Below are positions 56,725 through 64,000 of a stretch of DNA of 64,000 bases, one piece after another. Source of the stretch: Amphimedon queenslandica (lineage: Eukaryota > Porifera > Demospongiae > Haplosclerida > Niphatidae). The position numbers and the translations under genes are program-made. The number at the start of each line of letters is the position of its first letter. Position 1 is the stretch's first letter. The stretch is from NCBI RefSeq assembly GCF_000090795.2, contig NW_003546388.1, positions 113,646 through 177,645 on the forward strand, given 5' to 3'. The notes under the pieces are model-generated. The model saw only the letters and a program-made list of their open reading frames with translations, had not been told where the DNA came from and ran no database searches.

Positions 56725-57200
56725 AAAATAACATATATTGCAATTAATAAGGTACCTGTATGCTAACTTTCATATAATTTTGAAATGACTGAGAAAAAAC
56801 AATACACGTTTCAAAAATTATTTCCAAATAGTTTGAGCTTTTATCCTGTATATAATTACTGCAAGCTTGAGTAAGTTTCACCTAATAATGAGTAACATAG
56901 TGTATATGGTGGTGGCTATTTAGTTTTACATGTTGCTAGGAATCCAAGTGTTAATGCTATTCTTTCAGCTGATGCATTAGCTTTCCTCATTACAATGTCT
57001 TAATGAGTGACAAGTGGGCCAACTTTAGTTATAAAAGTAGTTCAAATTTGGTCGGATCAATTTACAGGAAATTCCTGTATTACTGTGTGTCTGTAAGCTT
57101 TAGCTCTTGTAGTAACTGGTGATAAGCTCACAACCGAGGTCTATTCAGTCCCAAGACATTCCTATCTCTCCTTATCTTGCTACCAATACAATGTCACTTA
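56725..57200. other. No gene seen
   Basis: AT-rich spacer to the proposed hAT left end. Confidence 0.35.
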
Positions 57201-57203
57201 GTA

Positions 57204-57260
57204 GCGTAACCAGGGTTGGGTACAGTGGGGCACATGCCCTACTAGTCTATGCTTGTGCCC
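57204..57260 (+). repeat. Possible hAT left terminus
   Basis: AGTAGCGTAACCAGGGTTGG followed by CAGTGGGGCACATGCCC resembles hAT ends of the CAGTGGCGTA.CCAGGG type with the subterminal GGGGCA.ATGCCC palindrome. No matching right end or 8-bp duplication found. Confidence 0.4.
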
Positions 57261-57724
57261 TACAAACTGTCATAGTGTTTTCACAGTTCTGTTGTCTATA
57301 AATTGTATGTGAAGTTGACTATAGTTCCTAGCTCAACTTAGGATCCAGCCACTGAGCCACCAGAGACCTGTGACCCGCACTAGCAATGACACCACATACA
57401 CCAGTCACCACTGTTACAAACAAGAAGAAAGTCTACATTTCATTGTGGGCTTGGACTTAATAGCTAGATAATTAGACTACATGTAATTACCGCACCCTCA
57501 TCTCATTAGTGTAGGCATACAGCTGTTCTTGGACATGCTCATTAGGTAAACAATGACTTACTTTGTACAAACTAATACTTTGATCTCAATTATAGTTCGT
57601 TAATCTGGCTAAATGATGTCTAAGCAATTGTTTCTTAATGACTCTATGGTAGGATTGGGATCTACTGGATCCTAGTTTCAGTTCTACTTCTATCTACACA
57701 CCTACTCAGAATTAAACTTCCAGC

Positions 57725-59940
57725 TACAGTACAAAGAAATTTGCTCTCCAGACTCTGCTGAATCTGGTTCTAAAGAAGAGAATGAGTGCATACATGAAGA
57801 TAAGGAAATTGCAGACGATTCTCATGATATTGAGCAAGTAATCCTGGCAGTCTACAGCAGAATCGTAACTAGTAGGAAAGCCAACTGGAGCTGACACACC
57901 TTCAAACGTTGTTACCAGGCCAAATGAAAATCTTCATTAGCCGAAGATTCATTTCGCTTCACGTTTCTTTTGAAAAGGGCATCCATGAGCATTTAATTCA
58001 GTGTGGTATAAGTCATTCTATTGGCTTAATATCCTGTGTAGTCAGATGCTGCATTTTGCTTTCCCTGCAGGATAGTTAGATCTGACACTAGGTCTGGAAG
58101 ATCAGAGCGTGCATTCACTTCCACAGGATTTAGAAACTGGAGAAATGCGCTTAGATGAACTGATATAATATCACATCACAATTATAGTGAATGTCACTGA
58201 GAGGCCATGATGACCTGGAAAGAATACACAAAGAACACTGAGAAAAAGCTTTTTTAAAGATAACATTCATTCTGCACAAAAGGAGATATCAAAAAATCAT
58301 TAGCAGTTGCTTAAGTGTTAATTCTATCTGCCCAACAAAACAGCCATACATGGACACAGAGAGAGTCTGAGACATCATAAAACAGGTAATTTTCTAGCTA
58401 TTTTATCATTTGTGGTAAACCATGACTTAGTTCTCAGAGAAAAACTTAGACATTGTCTAAGCAATGCTACTTATATTTCACTTCAAATTCAGAACACAAT
58501 CTTGCAAATTATTGGCACCTCTTTAAGGCAGCGTGTTGCAAGAGGCTACAGTCTTTCCATACTTGCTGATTAAATGAATGATGCAAGTAAAGTGGAACAA
58601 TTAGTCATAGTATTGCGCTATGTTGATTTGAGTACAGTATTGATATATGAATGCTTTTTAAGCTTCATTCCAGCTCAAAACCTCATTGCGGAAGGAAAAT
58701 TTTTGCATATTATAGACATTCTAGCGAAGTATCATCTAAATGCAAAATGTATTGTATCCCAAGGTTATGACAGGCTGCTGCGATGGCTGGACTTAGCATA
58801 GGATTTCAAACACATATCAAGACAGTAGCACATTACGCTTTATATGTTCACTGTAATGCCGACTGTTTAAACCTATGTTTAGTGGGCAGTGTAAACGCTG
58901 TTAATTTTGCTAATAAGTTTTTGCTCCGGTAGGAAACCAACGTTTTTCTATTCTCCTCAAAGTGTCACTCTGTCTTTATGGACCAACAGACAAAATTATA
59001 CCCAGGTACACAGCATCGCCTATTTCAGAAACTTTCAAATACCAGTTAGGCAAGTCCACAAAGAGCCATTAATGCTATATGTTTCACATATGCTGCTGTG
59101 TTAATTACACTGGAATATGATGTTAATGGAAATGATGGGAGAAAAGCTGCAGAAGCAAAATGTAGTCAAATGAAGTGTTTTAACTTCGTCTAATGCCTAA
59201 TCATTTTTGACAGGCTTCTATTCTGTTCGAAAGGTTTGTCTGACGTTTGACAGAGTACAAATCTTGATCTATCTAAGGCAGCAGACCTTATGTCAGCTAC
59301 TGTTTAAACACTTGAGGAGTTTTGTTGCAATTCTGATTGGCCAAAGGACTGGTCCTATGCCCAACGTATAGTTGAACTTCACTGCATTCCAGTGTCTACT
59401 TACTCTACTGGCAGTCCTCAAAAATAACAACTATCTAGCTGATATGACGACTCCATAGCTCAAGAGACAATTGGATCTCAAGGAGATAACTCTTCTGAAA
59501 GATATAAGGTAGAGTTTTACAACCTTATGCTTGATGCTTCTTTTAGTGAGTTATATTGACACTTTACTGACAAGAACAGAACTATCTTTACAAGGCTGTC
59601 ATCCATCTTCATCACATTTTCTCAATATAAGCTACTTGGAACCTATGATAATAGCATATGACTTGAATCTGGAAGTTGTTTCATCTGAAGTTGAAGTCGC
59701 TAAACACACAATAGTGGGAAAAGCAATGGAAGATATCAGCGATGTATTGATGGAGCTAGTTCCTTTGAGAGATGCATTTCATACAATAGTTCATTTCTTA
59801 AGAATTGTACTAAATATATCTGTCACTACTGCAAAATGTGAACGGTCCTTCAGTGCTGTCAAAACAATCAAGACATACTTAAGATCGTCAATGTCAGAAA
59901 ACAGAATGAATGATTTAGAATAATTGCTATTAAAAAGGAC
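57725..59940 (+). pseudogene. hAT transposase (TTF zinc finger/DUF4371/dimerisation type)
   Basis: In order: an acidic N-terminus near 57740-57850 (AESGSKEENECIHEDKEIAD), traces of the TTF-type finger region near 57930, a DUF4371-like part with ISLQIQNTILQIIGTSLRQR (near 58470) and YSLSILADETNDASKVEQLV (near 58550-58600), where the DET/N box is the first catalytic Asp, then frame 58574-58801 with EQLVIVLRYVDLSTVL and KCIVSQGYDRL. HYALYVHCNADCLNLCLVGS at about 58840-58890 is the second block. The C-terminal hAT dimerisation block is in the 59531-59923 frame: LNISVTTAKCERSFSAVKTI with KTYLRSSMSENRMNDLE. Length and order fit a full-length hAT gene, but many stops and frame changes break it. Confidence 0.8.
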
Positions 59941-60289
59941 TTTGGCAATAACATAAACTTAGATTATATTGGAAATGAATTAAGAGAAAATGATACAAAA
60001 ATCATTTAATTCAGCAAAAGCTAACAAAATTTCAAACTTGAATTTACATTACGTTCATATAATAGTACTGTATGATGATTACTGCCAAATTCCTGCTGCG
60101 GAAGGCTGATCTTGTAGTCACTTTGAAGTTATTGTATTTGTTTGATCTATCCATATGCTGTTGCCAATGTAAACTGAGGTATAATTTTTGGACATGTCCC
60201 TCGACATGTAGCGGCTGTATTAAACACACTCCTGTTTAAACAGAATAATAAAAATTACCTGTAACTTACTGGTCATCGAAGATTCACTG

Positions 60290-60991
60290 ATCTTACTCAA
60301 GCAGGACTTAAAATCCCTGGTCAGTATACCTTCAGAGGCCCAAGTAAAGTGACCAACAAGGTTTATAAATTACTGCTAGGGGCCCCCACGAATTACATCA
60401 GAAACTACCAGTAACTCTAAATCTAACACAAACCAAAGTGATAGCGGAGTCTTCAAGTTGCTGAAAAGGAAGAAGTTAATACTGAATATTACCCTGAAGT
60501 GGGGACTAAGACTGGTAACACAAGGGTGCTTGTATATAGCTATCAATTGCATATATGGGATAAAGAAAACCTACTAAAAGGAGAGATACTAAGTAACCAA
60601 GACATTGATGCAATATTAAAATACCAATATTCTCTAGAAAATGGTTTAGAATACTCATTATTCTGCAAAAGGTTTTCTACAGCAAGTGTTGTTAGTGAGG
60701 CAGTGCAAATAGTAAATTGTCATTAAAACCACAAAATTTTAGTGTTCTAAGGAAGGTTCTCGTAAGGTATTTGATTCAGTTTCCTCATATGTAATGATAA
60801 AACATGAAACACTGAAACATATATTTCACTTCACTAGCCCACTGATGATGTCTGGCTTTCAGAAGGAAACTAGTTGTTCTGATTGTGGTTTATTTGGCAT
60901 TGCTGCAGCTCAGCATTCATTTTGGAAAAACCCTCATCTGAGATATCTCCAAATGTGCACTGAAGGAAAACATTTTACTCCTTTTCCATAG
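60290..60991 (+). pseudogene. Ulp1-like (C48) cysteine protease remnant
   Basis: 60499-60726 reads VYSYQLHIWDKENLLKGEIL with SNQDIDAILKYQYSLENGLE and AVQIVNCH; the following NH suggests the His block. After a frame change KVFDSVSSYV supplies the Asp block, then GFQKETSCSDCGLFGIAAAQ (60850-60910) supplies the Gln and catalytic Cys, and RYLQMCTEGKHFTPFP ends at 60991. His-Asp-Gln-Cys in this order is the Ulp1/SENP arrangement. Proteases of this type are common passengers in transposons, often fused to or next to other genes. Two stops or frame changes near 60725-60775 break it. Alternative: a partial host desumoylase-like gene, less likely given the context. Confidence 0.55.
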
Positions 60992-60999
60992 ACATTGTT

Positions 61000-61530
61000 A
61001 TTAATTGTAATATAATTAAATATCACTTATTATTTAAAACAAATTGATGAAAATTCATCATTAATCAATGATAGCACCACTACAATTAGCAAGTGGTCTG
61101 ATAAGGGGCAATATTATGTATGGTATGCCTGGATTCCTGAAATTCCTAAAAGGTATTGTAGATTCCTTAAATCTCCAGATTCTTGTCAAGGTTCCGGATT
61201 CTGCTTAGATTCCATTTGGATTCTTTCTGGATTCCGGATTCCTACAGGATCTAACTGGATCTTCCTGTCCCAGACAAATCTCCAGTGAGGTTTCCAGTAA
61301 TGAAGGCCCAAGAAGGCTACTCTGCGGCTACTGTAGTTAAACTATGACTTAATTTAGTACCTGCTGCCCCAGGTATGTCTCAAAGTCTTGATAAGTGATA
61401 CTGAAACTATTATATTATTATGTATTAACTATAATCAATATTAATTACAGGTGTAAATAGTTTGTTTAATGTTGTGTCATTTGTCCCTTAAATACAGTTG
61501 TATGGTACCATTCAGTACAGCCATTACACA
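61000..61530. other. No gene seen
   Basis: Contains a repetitive ATTCC/TTCCGGATT-rich patch at 61130-61250 (GATTCCTTAAATC, GGATTCTTTCTGGATTCCGG), a degenerate short tandem array. Confidence 0.4.
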
Positions 61531-61554
61531 TTATCATTGTACCTCCATAAATTT

Positions 61555-63977
61555 CTGGTCACCTGCAGTACAATAAATGTTAATCTCTTGTTTCTGTATC
61601 ACAGCTTTGTGTCTTCTATGTTTTAGAATTGGAAAAGTCTCTAGCTTGTAATTCTCAATTAAGTGATCCCTCATCTCATTTTGTAAGTAAATGATGCTGG
61701 TAGGATCTTCTGTGTAACAGAACAATGAGATCCAGTTTGTGTGGTAACATTCATTGTATTTATTGGGATTTGCTAGGTTTAGCCTTAATGATAGAAGATA
61801 GTGTTATAGCTGTTTCATCACTTACAGAGCTGTAAATGGAATCGTAAATTTTCACCTCATTCTCAGAACATTCAGATGTAGATACCAAAAGCCCAATGAC
61901 TACTTCCAATAATTGATGTTTTGAAGATAAATTTTTTTTGTGAATTGCATTTTTCTTTGTACAACTGGTTGCAAGAGGCCATTAATATATGGAAATCGAC
62001 GTTTTCTCAAACAATGAACCAATGTTATGTGTTCATTGGTAAAATAATGGCCTTTTCTAATGACGGACTTATTTTTCAGATTCAGTTTATATCCTTTGAC
62101 TTTGAAGTTGACAAATTCATGAACCATACTATCCACAGGTTGTAGTTCATCTTTCATCACAATCGTCTTTTCCATTAGAAAAATTATTTTGGAAAGAGTC
62201 TCTGGTTTCAGCTGTAGTTGTTTTGCTGTTGTGGGATGAATCTCTGTATCAAAACAAGTCTGTTGAAATGAACTTAGGGGCAATGTACACACGTAACTAT
62301 TAATTTTATGATATGTGTGCGTTTAATTACACATAATCTTGTAAATGCGATCATCCAGTTTTTCTTACCATGTACAAAGAACTCCTACTTTATCACTCTT
62401 AGTGCTTGCATATTTTGCTGAGTATTCTTGTGCTTATTTCTCCTTTTCATTATAATAAGCAAATTGGTAAACTCTTCCAATGTAGAATTCATTCTTGATG
62501 ATGAATATGCACACATCACCAACAGTAATGGTAACATTTTGACATATATTCTTTGTTGCTTCGATATACCTATGTGGGTCTTCATTTTTACTAAATTGCT
62601 TTTGTGTTTGCACTCTTAACAGTGTATCAGTAGACACTCTCTCCTTTATTGTTAAGCAATACAGCACTGCTTTTTCATTTGTACTTCTTTATGCCATTGT
62701 GTTCCACTTTGAAAATGCTTAGTTTTTTGTTTTGGGTTTATTTTCATTTGGAACTACAGTGTATAGTGGAAGTAAACTTGTCGTAATTCCCTTTAATGTC
62801 ATATAAAGAGTCCCGTCTTTTTTCATTTCCATGCCACAGGCCTTTATCAATTCAACTTCTTGCCTCTCTTCTGTATTTATTCACTGAAATTGTCCGTCAT
62901 TGATTGCTTTTTCCGTGTTTTGATTTGTTGCCAGATTTCACTTCAATATCTTCCTCATCATTTTCTTCCTCATATTCATCTCCTACAGCTGAAATGGGAG
63001 GGTTTTCCCAATATTCCTTCGAACTTTCTTTCATATTAAGCTTTCCTATCACTGACTGTTCTTTCTCTCCTTGCATAACACTATCTTTTATATTTGCGAC
63101 CATAATTGACAAAAGGTACCTTATGGCGGATTAGAAAATTCATCTTTATAGTCTAAAAAATCCATATTCCTGAGCACAATTTATCATAAAATTACTTTAG
63201 AGGATGCAAAAAGTTACTATGTAACTTTCAGAAACAATAGATGTTTAACGGAGCACTCACAGGTTGATATTTGTCATTAAAATCATGAATTTAAAGTATG
63301 CCATAAGGTACCTTTTGTCAATTATGGGCACATTTTTTATTGATACAGTTAAAAAATTTGCCATTGGAACAAATAATGTCAACTTTGCATGTTTCTCACA
63401 GTGATGATATATAACGGTATATTTTTCCGCCACTTTTAGTTAATTTTAGTTGAATCTGCATCCTGTGCAACCATTGCAGCAGTCCCAGCATTCTGAAGTT
63501 AATTATCATTGAAAAGGTGCTACTCATGCTTCTTTCTGTTCAAAATACTTTCTCGCAGGACTGACAACTAAGAAGCCATGGTGTAAATGATGATTCGGCA
63601 GTAGTAATACAGATGGCCTAGACTTAAGCTTGACAGCTATATGTACAGTATACTGTACACAACATATTTGTGAAGGACTCCTTGCAGCAAATCAAGCGGA
63701 ACACATTTGTGGTAATTGTAGTGGCTGCTGCTTGTTTTGAAGGGATAATGAAACTAAGGGATGTTTTATCCTGTATCGAACTGCTTGAAATTCTCATTTC
63801 TTTTAGTTCTCTCATGTCACCATCTGCTTTGAAGCTCATTACTTTCATTTGTCTTTTAAGACATTCATCACAGACGTATTTCCATCTTTGCAACACATTG
63901 TCAGCTGTTATTTTATTATCAGTGCCTAAGCAGGCAAGAATAAAAGCTGAGGCACTGCTATGGAGAGGCTGTGCCAT
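61555..63977 (-). pseudogene. Unrecognised multi-exon or broken gene, interrupted by a MITE
   Basis: Minus-strand pieces in coding order: 63977-63624 with TDNKITADNVLQRWKYVCDE and VMSFKADGDMRELKEMRI; the MITE; 63090-62897 with ENPPISAVGDEYEEENDEED (acidic); EERQEVELIKACGMEMKKDG (near 62860); 62667-62434 with NICQNVTITVGDVCIFIIKN and IGRVYQFAYYNEKEK; and 62292-61900 with EIHPTTAKQLQLKPETLSKI, DSMVHEFVNFKVKGYKLNL and ALRKRRFPYINGLLQP-like sequence. The RWKY......... S...DGD.R.LK.MR block recalls an uncharacterised repeated family in cnidarians. The later part I do not recognise. Short gaps between pieces may be introns. The gene runs off the window's right edge. Confidence 0.45.
63096..63331 (+). 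mobile_element. 237-bp-family MITE, copy 6
   Basis: Flanked by ATTT at 63092-63095 and 63332-63335. Resembles copy 3 most. It sits between two pieces of the minus-strand gene. Confidence 0.9.
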
Positions 63978-64000
63978 GTATATGAAAGCATGTTTAGCTA

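Noticed and set aside
61921-63134. Plus-strand open frames at 61921, 62428 and 62904
   Set aside because: They are shadows of the minus-strand gene, whose frames have more protein-like composition and continuity.

Overview
The window is AT-rich, assembled eukaryotic DNA (one run of Ns at 54103-54340) made almost entirely of transposable elements in different states of decay. I recognise no single-copy host gene. The MULE gene has spliceosomal introns with matching phases. The mix of families (pogo/Tigger, MULE, CACTA/EnSpm, hAT, Harbinger, Helitron Rep-helicase with OTU, a LINE with a restriction-like endonuclease, Copia, Ty3/Gypsy, and several uncharacterised multi-copy gene families) is what I associate with early-branching marine invertebrates such as sponges and cnidarians. 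A sponge is my best guess, held weakly, because no host gene anchors it.

Layout. 0-7 kb: a copy of interspersed repeat R1, a CACTA-type transposase remnant (minus), the first of six copies of a 237-bp MITE, and unrecognised coding scraps. 8.7-10.1 kb: a pogo/Tigger transposase pseudogene. 11.5-15.5 kb: a MULE with both inverted termini and an exact 9-bp target duplication. 15.7-16.9 kb: a gene of an uncharacterised multi-copy family. 17-18.3 kb: an R1 copy carrying two nested insertions. 19-20.2 kb: a DUF7869-like gene remnant, then a minisatellite. 21.5-24.5 kb: the C-terminal part of a second pogo-like transposase ending in a PHD-like finger, a RecQ-like helicase fragment and an R1 copy. 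24.5-28 kb: little of note. 28.2-31.2 kb: a Copia fossil. 32.4-33.4 kb: the 3' end of a LINE. 34-36 kb: two fold-back elements and R1 copies.

36-49.4 kb is the main structure: a long, broken Helitron-type gene set (basic repeat N-terminus, DUF6570-like region, HUH Rep domain, Pif1-like helicase) followed by two tandem 1.3-1.4 kb segments that each hold an OTU-like protease remnant. It is interrupted by a Copia RNase H piece, two MITEs and a tRNA-like short element. 49.4-52.4 kb holds an uncharacterised transposon-type gene on the minus strand. At 52.9-55.9 kb a young but incomplete Ty3/Gypsy element sits inside a CT-rich satellite. 55.9-56.7 kb: a Harbinger pair (transposase and Myb-like partner, divergent). 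57.2-59.9 kb: a hAT remnant. 60.3-61.0 kb: a Ulp1-like protease remnant. 61.6-64.0 kb: an unrecognised minus-strand gene interrupted by the sixth MITE.

There is no operon or pathway logic. The informative relationships are nesting and copy number: which element sits in which, with what target duplication, gives a relative order of events. Family assignments rest on motifs recalled from memory; no searches were run.
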